Assembly (NCBI GenBank): GCA_045612485.1 | Contig: JAZKZE010000144.1 | Span: 1-27,882 of the forward strand | Direction: 5' to 3' | DNA: 27,882 nt | Source: RGIG5327 sp045612485 | GTDB taxonomy: Bacteria; Verrucomicrobiota; Lentisphaeria; Victivallales; UBA1829 | Shown here: positions 8,230-17,070 of the stretch, piece by piece | How the letters are laid out: each line of letters starts with the position of its first letter | Position numbering within the stretch: position 1 is the first letter of the stretch | Program-made: the position numbers and the translations under genes | The notes under the pieces: model-generated | The model's input: only the letters and a program-made list of their open reading frames with translations | Database searches by the model: none | What the model was told of the DNA's origin: nothing

Positions 8230-10794
8230 ATGAACACAACAACACAGGATCAGACAGGTCTGCAATGTTTGCAGATACTTTTCCAGCAGGTCCGGAGAAA
8301 CGTGAATTTCTCCTCCCTCATTACCGGGGAAGTATTGCAGAACTATCAGCAGAACCCCATTCAAACTCTGGAAACCCTTTCCGACGCCCAGAGGCTGGCT
8401 CCGGAACAGATTTCTTCAACCGATGTTCTGAAAGTTTACACAGGCCCCGCCCTTTTGCAGCTTGCAAGCGGCTCCTGGATACTTCTTCTCAATTCGGCGC
8501 AACTCAAAAATACGGAAGGATCCGCTTCCATCGTCAACCCGGCGGTCGCGGCAAAAATCCTCAGTCAGAGCGTCAAAGAGCTTTCTGAACAGCTTTCAGG
8601 CAAAGGTATCATCTTTCGCAACCTTGCTCAAGTGGATGCAAGAAAACAGACAAAACTTACCTGTTTCGTACAGATCGCCCGCCATCACAATACCCAGGTG
8701 GATATCCGGGAGATCATGCATGAATATGCTGTCGGGGAAGAGGAAGTCAGGGACAATCTCTTCTTTGAGATCGTTTCCGGTTACGGCTTCAAGGCAAAAA
8801 ATGTCCGTCTTTCCTGGAAAGATCTGGAAAAGAGTTCCACCATATTCCCCTGTATCGTCAAAAAAGCCAACGGCAATTTTGCTGTCGTATGCGGCATGAG
8901 AAAAAACCAGGAACAGGAATTGCAGATCGCCGTTCTCGATCCTGACACCCCGCAGTACAGCACTCCGGAAAGATTTATATTCCTCTCTGAAAGTGAATTT
9001 ACCTCCGGTTATTCCGGGAAATTCATCCTTCTCAAAAAGATCTACAAACTCACCGATGAGGAACAGCCCTTCAGTCTCCGCTGGTTCATCCCGGAATTCA
9101 TCAAAAACAAAGGGATCTTCGGTCAGATTGCTCTCATGGTGCTGATGCTTACCATCTTCTCCCTGATCGTTCCATTGTTTTTCCAGATCGTTGTGGATAA
9201 AGTTCTGGTCAATCAGGCATACAATACCCTTAACGTGATCGGCGTGGGAATTCTTATCGCCATCATCTTCAACGCTCTTGTGAACTACACAAGAAGCTAT
9301 CTGCTTCTTTTTGCCACAAACAAGATCGATATATCCACTGCCACAAAGACCTTCACCCATCTGATGCGTCTTCCTGTGGACTTCTTCGACAGAGTCCCCT
9401 CCGGGGTTCTGCTCAAGCACATGCAGCAGACAGAAAAGATCCGGGGCTTCCTTTCCGGAAACCTCTTCTTCACCATACTGGACCTTTTTGCATTATGTGT
9501 GTTCATTCCCTTCCTTCTGGTTTACAGTCCCACACTGACTGCCATTGTCCTGGGCTTCTCCCTGCTCATGGCACTGGTCATTGCCTGTCTTATCAAACCT
9601 TTCCAGAGAAGACTTGATGAACTTTATCAGGCGGAAGGAAAAAGACAGAGTATGCTTGTGGAGTCCATCCACGGGATCAAAACGGTCAAATCCCTTGCCC
9701 TGGAACCGGTGGAACGGAAGATCTGGGATGATTCCACAGCCTATGCCATCAAATCCTATTTCCGTGTAGGCAAGATCTCCATGACAGCCCAGAGTATCAG
9801 TCAAATGCTGGAAATGATGATGACCATCTGCGTGATCTGGGTGGGCGCACATCTGGTATTTGACAACATCATCACCATCGGTGCATTGATTGCCTTCCAG
9901 ATGCTGGCAAACCGTGTGACCGGTCCCCTGGTGAAAATGGTGGGGCTTATCCATGAATATCAGCAGATCGCCCTTTCCGTAAGGATGCTGGGAGTTGTTA
10001 TGAATACACCCCCTGAACCTGCCGGCGGCGGGGTTCGCAACAATCTGAAAGGGGAAGTCGTCTTTGATAATATCTCCTTCCGTTACAGACAGGATCTGCC
10101 CATGGTCATCAAAAACTTCAATATGGAGATCAAATCCGGGCAGACTGTGGGACTTGTGGGCCGTTCCGGTTCCGGCAAGACCACCATCACAAAACTTCTG
10201 CAATCCCTCTACAATGTACAGCAGGGTATTGTCAAGATCGACGGTATTGATATCCGGGAACTGGATAAAGCACATCTGAGAAGAAATATCGGTGTGGTGC
10301 TTCAGGAAAACTATTTCTTCAGCGGCACCGTAAGGGCAAACGTTTCCCTGCCGAAACAGAATGCAAGTCTGGAAGAGATCATTTATGCCTGCAAACTGGC
10401 AGGTGCGGATGAATTTGTCCAGAAACTTCCCAGAGGCTATGATACAGTCCTTGAAGAAAACGCGGCAAACCTTTCCGGCGGACAGAAACAGCGTCTTGCC
10501 ATTGCCCGCGCCCTTCTCACCAATCCCCCCATCCTTATCTTTGACGAAGCCACCAGTGCCCTTGACCCTGAAAGTGAAGAGGTCATACGGCGCAACCTGA
10601 AAGCGATCGCAAGGGGCCGTACCGTCATCATTGTTTCCCACCGCCTATCCATCATCAGTCATGCAGACAAGATCGTTGTACTGGATAACGGGGAGATCAG
10701 TGATACCGGAACCCATAAGGAACTGGTGAATAAACAGGGTATCTACCGTGAATTCTGGAATCAGCAAATGAGTGCGGAGGTGGAAAATGCTTAA
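8230..10794 (+). CDS. Type I secretion ABC transporter (permease/ATPase, HlyB/LapB-like)
   Basis: This 854-residue inner-membrane exporter fuses C39-like, membrane and ATPase domains. Residues about 140-240 form a C39-like domain in which the catalytic Cys position is replaced (KLTC alignment) and the His of HFVVL is Asn216 (GNFAVV), as in non-proteolytic HlyB-type domains. Residues about 8-130 look like a second degenerate C39-like domain (TGLQCLQILF, then GPALLQLASGSWILLL). Membrane segments span about 295-570. The ATPase has Walker A GRSGSGKTT (644-652), Q-loop Gln692, signature LSGGQ (748-752), Walker B ILIFDE (768-773) and H-loop His804. It is longer than HlyB (about 707) because of the extra N-terminal domain. 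It overlaps the HlyD-type gene by eight bases. The likely cargo is the divergent giant protein, an inference from position and absent signal peptide. Confidence 0.93.
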   Translation: MNTTTQDQTGLQCLQILFQQVRRNVNFSSLITGEVLQNYQQNPIQTLETLSDAQRLAPEQISSTDVLKVYTGPALLQLASGSWILLLNSAQLKNTEGSASIVNPAVAAKILSQSVKELSEQLSGKGIIFRNLAQVDARKQTKLTCFVQIARHHNTQVDIREIMHEYAVGEEEVRDNLFFEIVSGYGFKAKNVRLSWKDLEKSSTIFPCIVKKANGNFAVVCGMRKNQEQELQIAVLDPDTPQYSTPERFIFLSESEFTSGYSGKFILLKKIYKLTDEEQPFSLRWFIPEFIKNKGIFGQIALMVLMLTIFSLIVPLFFQIVVDKVLVNQAYNTLNVIGVGILIAIIFNALVNYTRSYLLLFATNKIDISTATKTFTHLMRLPVDFFDRVPSGVLLKHMQQTEKIRGFLSGNLFFTILDLFALCVFIPFLLVYSPTLTAIVLGFSLLMALVIACLIKPFQRRLDELYQAEGKRQSMLVESIHGIKTVKSLALEPVERKIWDDSTAYAIKSYFRVGKISMTAQSISQMLEMMMTICVIWVGAHLVFDNIITIGALIAFQMLANRVTGPLVKMVGLIHEYQQIALSVRMLGVVMNTPPEPAGGGVRNNLKGEVVFDNISFRYRQDLPMVIKNFNMEIKSGQTVGLVGRSGSGKTTITKLLQSLYNVQQGIVKIDGIDIRELDKAHLRRNIGVVLQENYFFSGTVRANVSLPKQNASLEEIIYACKLAGADEFVQKLPRGYDTVLEENAANLSGGQKQRLAIARALLTNPPILIFDEATSALDPESEEVIRRNLKAIARGRTVIIVSHRLSIISHADKIVVLDNGEISDTGTHKELVNKQGIYREFWNQQMSAEVENA

Positions 10795-12130
10795 AAATAT
10801 TTTCAAAAAGAAAAACAATACGGAAAATGTTCCGGAGAAGATCGTGGAATTCCAGCCGGATGCCCTGGAGATCAAAAACCAGAAACTGCCTCTGGCAATC
10901 AAACTCGGTGTATGGTTCCCGCTGATCGTCCTGACAGGCGCCATCATCTGGTCCATCTGGGCAAAAACAGATGTAGTGGTCAGAGGCGGTGGAAAACTTG
11001 TGACAGATCTTCCCACGATCGTTATGAAACCTCTGGAAAGATCGGTGATCGAAAAGATCAATGTAAAGATCGGGGACGTAGTAAAAAAGGATCAGATCCT
11101 CATCACCTTCGACCCTGCCATCAATACAGCGGAAGCGGAAAGGCTGAAAAACGAGATCAATGCACTCAATGCCCAGCTTGCCCGTCTCCAGGCGGAATTC
11201 CAGTCCAAACCCTATGCAGGCGGCAAAGAACAGTTTGAACGCTGGCAGCTTGCCATTTACAAACAGCGGCAGGAGTATTACAGGGAAAAAATCAAATATT
11301 TTGATGAGGCCCTGATGCAGGTAGCGGCCTCCAAAAAGACAAAGGAAGATAATCTCAACAAACAGAAGGAACGTCTGGGTGCCGTACAGAAACTGGAAGA
11401 CATGTTCAAAAAACTGCATCAGAAAAATGCCGCATCCCTGAAAGAACTTTTGCAAATGTCCATCAGCCGTATGGAGATGGAAGCTACCGTGGATCAGCTT
11501 GCCAACGATCTTCTGGAACTGGAACACAGACGCGGTTCCACACTGGCGGAAAAGAATTCCTTTATCCAGGAATGGAGAAACAAGATCTCCGAAGATATGA
11601 TCGCAGTGGACAGGGACCTTACCTCCACAAAAAAATCTTATGACAAGATCGCCCAGCTGATCGAGTATGTCTATTTGCGCGCCCCCTGCAATGCCGTAGT
11701 CCATGAGATTGCCTCCTTCTCCCCCGGTTCGGCTGTACGGGAAGCGGAAGCCCTCATTACCCTGATCCCTCTTGACGGAAATATTGAACTGGAAGCAGAG
11801 ATCCTGCCGGAAAATATCGGGAAAGTAAAAGTGGGAGCTTCCGCAAGAATCAAACTTACGGCCTATCCCTTCCAGAAATACGGTACTCTTGACGGAGTCG
11901 TAAGAAATATTTCTGAAGATACTCTGGAAAAACAGGTTGGCAATGCCTCCATGAAGTACTACCGTGCCAGGATCGTGATCAGCGGCAAGCTCAGAGGGGT
12001 CAAAGAAGACTTCCGCCTGATTCCCGGTATGGAAACACAGTGCGAGATCAAGTGCGACCGCCGCCGGGTCATTGAGTACGTCCTCTATCCTCTCATCAAA
12101 GCATTGGATGAAACAGCAAAAGAACCGTAA
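10787..12130 (+). CDS. HlyD-family periplasmic adaptor of type I secretion
   Basis: This 447-residue membrane-fusion protein would link the ABC exporter to an outer-membrane TolC-like channel, which is not in this window. It has a cytoplasmic N-terminus, one membrane segment (about residues 41-62, GVWFPLIVLTGAIIWSIW), a split lipoyl/barrel-sandwich domain (KPLERSVIEKINVKIGDVV and later APCNAVVHEI with GSAVREAEALITLIP), a long coiled coil (about 110-285) and a C-terminal beta-barrel region with GMETQCEI. I chose ATG 10787 because GGAGGTGG sits just before it; a GTG at 10772 would add five residues. The start lies inside the end of the transporter gene, so the two are probably translationally coupled. 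Confidence 0.93.
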   Translation: MLKNIFKKKNNTENVPEKIVEFQPDALEIKNQKLPLAIKLGVWFPLIVLTGAIIWSIWAKTDVVVRGGGKLVTDLPTIVMKPLERSVIEKINVKIGDVVKKDQILITFDPAINTAEAERLKNEINALNAQLARLQAEFQSKPYAGGKEQFERWQLAIYKQRQEYYREKIKYFDEALMQVAASKKTKEDNLNKQKERLGAVQKLEDMFKKLHQKNAASLKELLQMSISRMEMEATVDQLANDLLELEHRRGSTLAEKNSFIQEWRNKISEDMIAVDRDLTSTKKSYDKIAQLIEYVYLRAPCNAVVHEIASFSPGSAVREAEALITLIPLDGNIELEAEILPENIGKVKVGASARIKLTAYPFQKYGTLDGVVRNISEDTLEKQVGNASMKYYRARIVISGKLRGVKEDFRLIPGMETQCEIKCDRRRVIEYVLYPLIKALDETAKEP

Positions 12131-12155
12131 GAAAACGTTCTTCAGAAAATGCAGA

Positions 12156-12191
12156 AGACCTGTTGCAGAAAATTGCAGCAGGTCTTTTTTT
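12156..12191 (+). terminator. Rho-independent terminator of the secretion operon
   Basis: AGACCTGTTGCA (12156-12167) pairs with TGCAGCAGGTCT (12174-12185), with one G-T wobble and a six-base loop, and is followed by seven T. It lies 25 bases after the stop of the HlyD-type gene. Confidence 0.9.
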
Positions 12192-12200
12192 GTACAGAGC

Positions 12201-12251
12201 AAAAAAAGGAAACTTTTTGACCTCCTTCTTCTTTTCCCCCAGAAAGTTTCC
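12201..12251 (-). terminator. Minus-strand terminator of the five-gene operon
   Basis: On the minus strand GGAAACTTT pairs with AAAGTTTCC (12243-12251 with 12208-12216) across a G/A-rich loop of 26 bases, followed by seven T (complement of 12201-12207). It lies about 53 bases past the stop of the Gfo/Idh/MocA gene. The long loop makes it less certain than the opposing plus-strand terminator. Confidence 0.6.
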
Positions 12252-12268
12252 AAAAAAAGTGGGAAAAG

Positions 12269-12291
12269 ACAGGGAAAGAAACTTTCCCTGT
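12269..12291. repeat. Perfect 10-bp hairpin at operon end
   Basis: ACAGGGAAAG and CTTTCCCTGT form a perfect stem with an AAA loop. It lies 12 bases past the stop of the minus-strand oxidoreductase gene. No T-run follows on that strand, so it may protect the mRNA 3' end or aid termination together with 12201-12251. Confidence 0.6.
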
Positions 12292-12303
12292 GATCGTATA
12301 GAA

Positions 12304-13434
12304 TCAATCTTTGTTCCAGGGATACTTGATCTCAAGAACTTTTCCGCCCTGTTTGGCAGACATTTCCGCATAGATACCGGGAATGGTCATACGCAGACCT
12401 TCCCGCAGGGAAATGGGGGCGGGGCCGCCAGTTGCCAATGCCTGAAAGAAGTGATCCAGAAGAGCGTAATCCATACCGCCGTGACCGGTGGCTTTGGGAT
12501 TGTCTGCATAATCCAGAGGCATATATTCTCCGGGTTGTTCCAGAAGTTCCTGTGCAGAATAGAATTTTGTGGAGTTGTACCGGATCTTGGGACCGGTGGA
12601 ACCCCGTTCACTGGTGCGTTCAAAATATCCTTCCGTACCGAATACACGGTAGGCATGATTTCCAATCTTGGCACGGCATCTGCCGTTACGCATCAGACGC
12701 ACCACAACACCGGAGGGGGAACGGAACTGGGCACACTGCATATCATCTTTGGGAAATCCTCCGTAATATTCAATGGGAGCCTGCGGGCCAGTACCGAAGC
12801 AGGAAACTTCCGTAAGATCCTCTTCCATAATGGCAAGAAGGGGTCCCAGAGAGTGAGTGCAGTAACGGATGGGGCACAAAAGTTTACGCCAGTTGCCGTT
12901 TTCTGTAAGGAACTTGGAGGCGGCTCCGCCTTTGCTCCAGTGGATGTATTCTGCTTCCATGCAGTAGGGTTTTCCCAGGAATCCCCGCTGATACAGATCT
13001 TTAAGCATCACGGAAAATTTGGCTTCATTGGGGTTTGCCCCGGTGGAGAACATGGCTTTGGATTTTTTCGCCACTTCCCAGAGCATATCCGCTTCTTCCA
13101 GATTTGCCACAACAGGAATATCACTCATCACGTTGATATTGCGGCTCAAACCGTCTGCGCAGAACTGTGCATGGACATCCGCCCCTGTTTCCACCAGAAG
13201 CACATCCAGCTTTGCTTCATCCAGCATTTTGTGGAAATCTTCATAGAAAACGGTTTCCGGAAAAGATTCGCACATGGGTTTATCCTGCTGGAATTTTGTT
13301 TCATACCAGTTGGAAGGAATAAGGTCGCAAGCGGCAGCGGGGATCACCAAATCAGGAAAAGAATCTGCCGCAAGTTTGAACATATTACGGCCTCTGTGCC
13401 CGAGACCGACTACACCTAAACGGAATTTTGTCAT
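12304..13434 (-). CDS. Gfo/Idh/MocA-family oxidoreductase-like protein
   Basis: This 376-residue protein has an N-terminal Rossmann fold with GVVGLGHRG (residues 7-15) for NAD(P) binding. The family's EKP motif reads SDIP (104-107), so the usual catalytic Lys is Ile. The C-terminal half holds CTHSLGPL, GHGGMDYALLDHF and PGIYAEMSAKQGGK, close to the pattern of a broad group that includes GH109-like glycosidases acting by transient NAD-dependent oxidation. It is probably sugar-directed, but substrate and reaction cannot be told; the Lys loss argues against a simple dehydrogenase. AGAGGTG stands just before the ATG. It is the last gene of the five-gene operon, 19 bases after the fourth paralogue. 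Confidence 0.88.
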   Translation of the reverse strand: MTKFRLGVVGLGHRGRNMFKLAADSFPDLVIPAAACDLIPSNWYETKFQQDKPMCESFPETVFYEDFHKMLDEAKLDVLLVETGADVHAQFCADGLSRNINVMSDIPVVANLEEADMLWEVAKKSKAMFSTGANPNEAKFSVMLKDLYQRGFLGKPYCMEAEYIHWSKGGAASKFLTENGNWRKLLCPIRYCTHSLGPLLAIMEEDLTEVSCFGTGPQAPIEYYGGFPKDDMQCAQFRSPSGVVVRLMRNGRCRAKIGNHAYRVFGTEGYFERTSERGSTGPKIRYNSTKFYSAQELLEQPGEYMPLDYADNPKATGHGGMDYALLDHFFQALATGGPAPISLREGLRMTIPGIYAEMSAKQGGKVLEIKYPWNKD

Positions 13435-13453
13435 TTTTCACCTCTTATATGGA

Positions 13454-14647
13454 TTATTCGCCCCAGCTCATATTGCCCATAAATCCTTCAGGGAAGAATG
13501 TTCCTGTATAACCTGCTTCCACAGCAGTTTTTACAGCAAGTTCGATCCTCTGCATATGATCAGGCAGATAATTGGGGTAATAAGAATATGTGTACTGTTC
13601 ATGGCTTGCCATGTTCATAAATTCACAACCGCTTTTTTCATTGACCGCAATGGCTCTCTTTACCCGTTCTTCGGTTTTATCCAGCGGGACAAGGTTACTG
13701 CACACTGCACCGGGCCCGGTGATAACGATACCCATAAGGGGATCATAATAGTTGCGGTAACGGTTCATATAACTTTCCTGTTCCTGATTTTTATAATAGA
13801 GTGCAAAACCTTCTGTTCCGATGCTTCTGTCAGCTCCGGTAATCGAACGGGACTGCACTTTATTCATATCTCCACCTTTCATACGGTCGGCAAGACTGGG
13901 GCCGCCCATTACGCAGGGACGCATGAACGCAGGGTAACAGCGGACTCCCCTTTTCACACACTCCTGTGCCACAGTGGGATGGATATTACCCCAATGGATC
14001 ACAACAGGGGGAATATAGGATTCTTCACCGGCAAAACGCACGATCTCATTCTGCACCATATCCCAGTCTTTGCCGAACTCTTCCGGACTGCTTTCCAGAT
14101 AGAGACGGTCGGGAAATTCACTTCTTGCATGGAAGGAGAATTTCAACCAGTCAGAGTTGTCAATAAATTCCTGTTTCCAGGTATCGGGCATCTGGTCGAG
14201 AGTAAAGGATTTATCGTGATCGTTGTAGAAAAAGCAGTTCAGAGTGACTTTGAAGGGATATTTTTTCCGGATCTCTTTCAAACCTTTGAGATAGAAGTGG
14301 TCAAAGGCACTTTTCGGGCGTTCCTTTGTCAAATCGGTAAAGAGGAAACTGTGGTCATCAATGTAGAAATTGAATCTCTTGAAAGATTTTTTATCCCAGA
14401 CGACGGTAATTTCCTGGGAATACAGACCATAAGGAGTCATTTCACTTACGGTTATATTATTGATTTTTTCTGTAAGAGCGATCTCTTTAGTAAAGCGTCT
14501 GCCTACCATTTCAGCAGCTTCGCCGTTGACTTTTACAGGTCTTCCGCTGCCGAAACCTTCCAGAAGGATGGTCAAAGCTTCATCAGATTCTTTCCCGTGA
14601 TTGTGATTGAGGATCGCTCCCTGACGGATGTTGGTTATTTCAATCAT
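13454..14647 (-). CDS. Tandem paralogue D: polysaccharide-deacetylase-like, uncharacterised
   Basis: This 397-residue protein is the last of four tandem copies. Residues 1 to about 90 form a predicted beta-sandwich ending in VVWDKKSFKRF. A second domain carries FYIDDHSFLFTDL, LNCFFYNDHD, FSFHARSEFP, VIHWGNIHPT and SHEQY. The His/Asp/Glu motifs and alternating beta/alpha pattern suggest a NodB-like (polysaccharide deacetylase) barrel, but the family is uncharacterised as far as I know and no activity is claimed. It has no signal peptide, so it is probably cytoplasmic. Its N-terminal third is nearly identical to copy C, while about residues 235-345 differ more, including a short insertion. AAAGGA lies eight bases before the ATG, in a spacer nearly identical to that before copy C. 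Confidence 0.85.
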   Translation of the reverse strand: MIEITNIRQGAILNHNHGKESDEALTILLEGFGSGRPVKVNGEAAEMVGRRFTKEIALTEKINNITVSEMTPYGLYSQEITVVWDKKSFKRFNFYIDDHSFLFTDLTKERPKSAFDHFYLKGLKEIRKKYPFKVTLNCFFYNDHDKSFTLDQMPDTWKQEFIDNSDWLKFSFHARSEFPDRLYLESSPEEFGKDWDMVQNEIVRFAGEESYIPPVVIHWGNIHPTVAQECVKRGVRCYPAFMRPCVMGGPSLADRMKGGDMNKVQSRSITGADRSIGTEGFALYYKNQEQESYMNRYRNYYDPLMGIVITGPGAVCSNLVPLDKTEERVKRAIAVNEKSGCEFMNMASHEQYTYSYYPNYLPDHMQRIELAVKTAVEAGYTGTFFPEGFMGNMSWGE

Positions 14648-14662
14648 TTTTATATTCCTTTC

Positions 14663-15850
14663 TTATTTTTCCCATGCCTTATTGCCCATGAATCCTTCGC
14701 TGAAGAAAATGGATTTATACCCATTTTCCACAAGAGTTTTCACAGCAAGTTCAATTCTCTGCATATGATCAGGCAGATAATTGCAATAACAGGGGAATGT
14801 ATATTGTTCGTGACTTGCAGCATTGAGGAACTCTCCGCCGCCCATTTCTAATTTTGCGATGGAAGCTTTTACTTTTTCTTCCGTTTTATCCAGCGGAACA
14901 AGGTTGCAGCATATTGCGCCTTCTCCGCGGATCACAAGGCCCATAAGAGGGTCATAGTAATTCCCGTTCCTGGAGAGAAAACTTTTTTCTTCATGATTGT
15001 CATAATAAAGAGCAAAACCTTCCAGATCATTTCTTCCCTGAAAAACCTCACGGCTGCGGGTGTTGCTCATATTCCCGCCATTCATACGGTCGGCAAGGCT
15101 GGGGCCGCCCATGACCATAGGCCGCATGGAAGTTTTGTTGCTTTTACAGCCTCTCTTCACATACTCCTGTGCCACGGTCGGGTGGATATTGCCCCAATGG
15201 ATGATGTCCGGAGCTATATAACTTTCTTTTCCGGCAAAACGCACGATCTCGTTCTGTACCATATCCCAGTCTTTACCGAACTCTTCCGGACTGCTTTCCA
15301 GATAGGGACGGTCGGGAAATTCGCTTTTCGCATGAAAAGAAAATTTCAGCCAGTGGGAGTTGTCGATAAATTCCTGCTTCCAGATGTCCGGCATCTGATC
15401 CAATGAAAAAGATTTATCATGGTCATTGTAATAAAAGCAGTTCAAAGTAACTTTGAATCCATATTTATCATGGATATTTTTCAATCCTTTCAGATAAAAA
15501 TGATCAAAGGCACTTTTCGGGCGTTCCTTTGTCAGATCGGTAAAAAGGAAACTGTGGTCATCAATGTAGAAATTGAATCTCTTGAAAGATTTTTTATCCC
15601 AGACAACGGTAATTTCCTGGGAATACAGACCATAAGGAGTCATTTCACTTACGGTAATATTATTGATTTTTTCTGTAAGTGCGATCTCTTTAGTAAAGCG
15701 TCTGCCTGCCATTTCGGCAGCTTCTCCGTTGACTTTCACAGGTCTCCCGCTTCCCAAACCTTCCAGAAGAACAGTCAGGACCTGCTCCGTTTCCGTTCCG
15801 TGATTGTGATTGAGGATCGCACCCTGACGGATGTTGGTTATTTCAATCAT
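14663..15850 (-). CDS. Tandem paralogue C: polysaccharide-deacetylase-like, uncharacterised
   Basis: This 395-residue copy has the shared layout: N-terminal beta-sandwich (1 to about 90) and a catalytic-looking domain with FYIDDHSFLFTDL, LNCFYYNDHD, FSFHAKSEFP, IIHWGNIHPT and SHEQY. Residues about 50-105 match copy D almost exactly (TPYGLYSQ), while A and B read TPFGKYTQ, so the set splits into A/B and C/D pairs. It begins with ATG after AAGGAATATAAAA and is 15 bases from each neighbour. Start-to-start distance to copies B and D is 1203 bases in both cases, pointing to duplication of a gene-plus-spacer unit. No signal peptide is seen; the function is unknown. Confidence 0.85.
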   Translation of the reverse strand: MIEITNIRQGAILNHNHGTETEQVLTVLLEGLGSGRPVKVNGEAAEMAGRRFTKEIALTEKINNITVSEMTPYGLYSQEITVVWDKKSFKRFNFYIDDHSFLFTDLTKERPKSAFDHFYLKGLKNIHDKYGFKVTLNCFYYNDHDKSFSLDQMPDIWKQEFIDNSHWLKFSFHAKSEFPDRPYLESSPEEFGKDWDMVQNEIVRFAGKESYIAPDIIHWGNIHPTVAQEYVKRGCKSNKTSMRPMVMGGPSLADRMNGGNMSNTRSREVFQGRNDLEGFALYYDNHEEKSFLSRNGNYYDPLMGLVIRGEGAICCNLVPLDKTEEKVKASIAKLEMGGGEFLNAASHEQYTFPCYCNYLPDHMQRIELAVKTLVENGYKSIFFSEGFMGNKAWEK

Positions 15851-15865
15851 TTTTATATTCCTTTT

Positions 15866-17053
15866 TTATTCTTCCCATGCATTGTTGCCCATAAACCCTT
15901 CATTGAAGAAAGCAGATTTATACCCTTTTTCCACAAGAGTTTTTACAGCCAGTTCAATTCTCTGCATGTGATCAGGCAGATAATTGAAGTAATAGGGGAA
16001 AGAATATTGTTCGTGGGAAGCAAGCCCTAAAAATTCCCCGCCGGACTTTTCCAGATCGGCAGTAACGTCATTAAGTCTTTTTTCAATCTGATCCAGAGGA
16101 ACAAGATTACAGCAGACTGCACAGCCTTTACGGATCACAAGATCCATAAGAGGATCATAGTAATTTCCATGATAAGTAAGATAACTTTTTTCTTCATAGG
16201 GTTCATAGTAGAGAGCAAAACCTTCCAGATCATTTCTTCCGTCAAAAACATCTCTGCTGCGGGTATTATTCATATTCCCGCCTTTCATACGGTCGGCAAG
16301 GCTGGGCCCGCCCATGACCATGGGACGCATGGAAATACTGTTGTTTTTAGCCCCCCGTTTGACATACTCCTGTGCCACAGTGGGATGGATATTGCCCCAA
16401 TGGATGATGTCCGGAGCTATATAACTGTTTTCTCCGGCAAAGCGGATGATCTCATTCTGCACCATATCCCAGTCTTTCCCGAACTCTTCCGGACTGCTTT
16501 CCAGATAAATACGGTCAGGAAATTCGCTTCTGGCATGGAAAGAAAATTTCAGCCAATCGGAATTATCGGTAAATTCCTGTTTCCAGATATCCGGCATCTG
16601 GTCAAGAGTAAAGGATTTATCGTGATCGTTGTAATAAAAACAGTTCAGAGTAACTTTCCATCCATATTTATCATGGATATTTTTCAAGCCTTTGAGATAG
16701 AAATGATCAAAGGCACTTTTGGGGCGTTCCTTTGTCAAATCGGTAAAGAGGAAACTGTGGTCATCAATATAGGTATGGAATCTCTTGAAAGATTTTTTAT
16801 CCCAGACGACAGTAATTTCCTGCGTATATTTTCCGAAAGGAGTCATTTCACTTACGGTAATATTATTGATTTTTTCTGTAAGTGCGATCTCCTTGAAAAA
16901 GCGTCTGCCTGTCATTTCGGCAGGCTCGCCATTGACTTTCACAGGTCTCCCGCTTCCCAATCCTTCCAGAAGAACAGTCAAAGACTTTTCTGTTTCAGTA
17001 CCGTGATTGTGATTGAGGATCGCTCCCTGACGGATGTTGGTTATTTCAATCAT
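15866..17053 (-). CDS. Tandem paralogue B: polysaccharide-deacetylase-like, uncharacterised
   Basis: This 395-residue copy serves as a reference for numbering: IDD 96-98, LNCFYYNDHD 136-145, FSFHARSEFP 170-179 (His173, Glu177), IIHWGNIHPT 216-225 (His218, His223) and SHEQY 346-350, with GYKSAFFNEGFMGN near the end. The N-terminal 90 residues look like a beta-sandwich (NHNHG, VKVNGEPAE, VVWDKKSFKRF). The conserved acidic and His residues could bind a metal as in polysaccharide deacetylases, which is inference. The start is preceded by AGAGGAGTAAACA. It lies 17 bases after copy A and 15 before copy C in the same operon. Confidence 0.85.
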   Translation of the reverse strand: MIEITNIRQGAILNHNHGTETEKSLTVLLEGLGSGRPVKVNGEPAEMTGRRFFKEIALTEKINNITVSEMTPFGKYTQEITVVWDKKSFKRFHTYIDDHSFLFTDLTKERPKSAFDHFYLKGLKNIHDKYGWKVTLNCFYYNDHDKSFTLDQMPDIWKQEFTDNSDWLKFSFHARSEFPDRIYLESSPEEFGKDWDMVQNEIIRFAGENSYIAPDIIHWGNIHPTVAQEYVKRGAKNNSISMRPMVMGGPSLADRMKGGNMNNTRSRDVFDGRNDLEGFALYYEPYEEKSYLTYHGNYYDPLMDLVIRKGCAVCCNLVPLDQIEKRLNDVTADLEKSGGEFLGLASHEQYSFPYYFNYLPDHMQRIELAVKTLVEKGYKSAFFNEGFMGNNAWEE

Positions 17054-17070
17054 TGTTTACTCCTCTTTTC

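Noticed and set aside
10697..12307. A 536-codon minus-strand frame opposite the HlyD-type gene
   Set aside because: It is Phe- and His-rich, lacks a domain, crosses the strong plus-strand terminator and is antisense to a clear HlyD-family gene.
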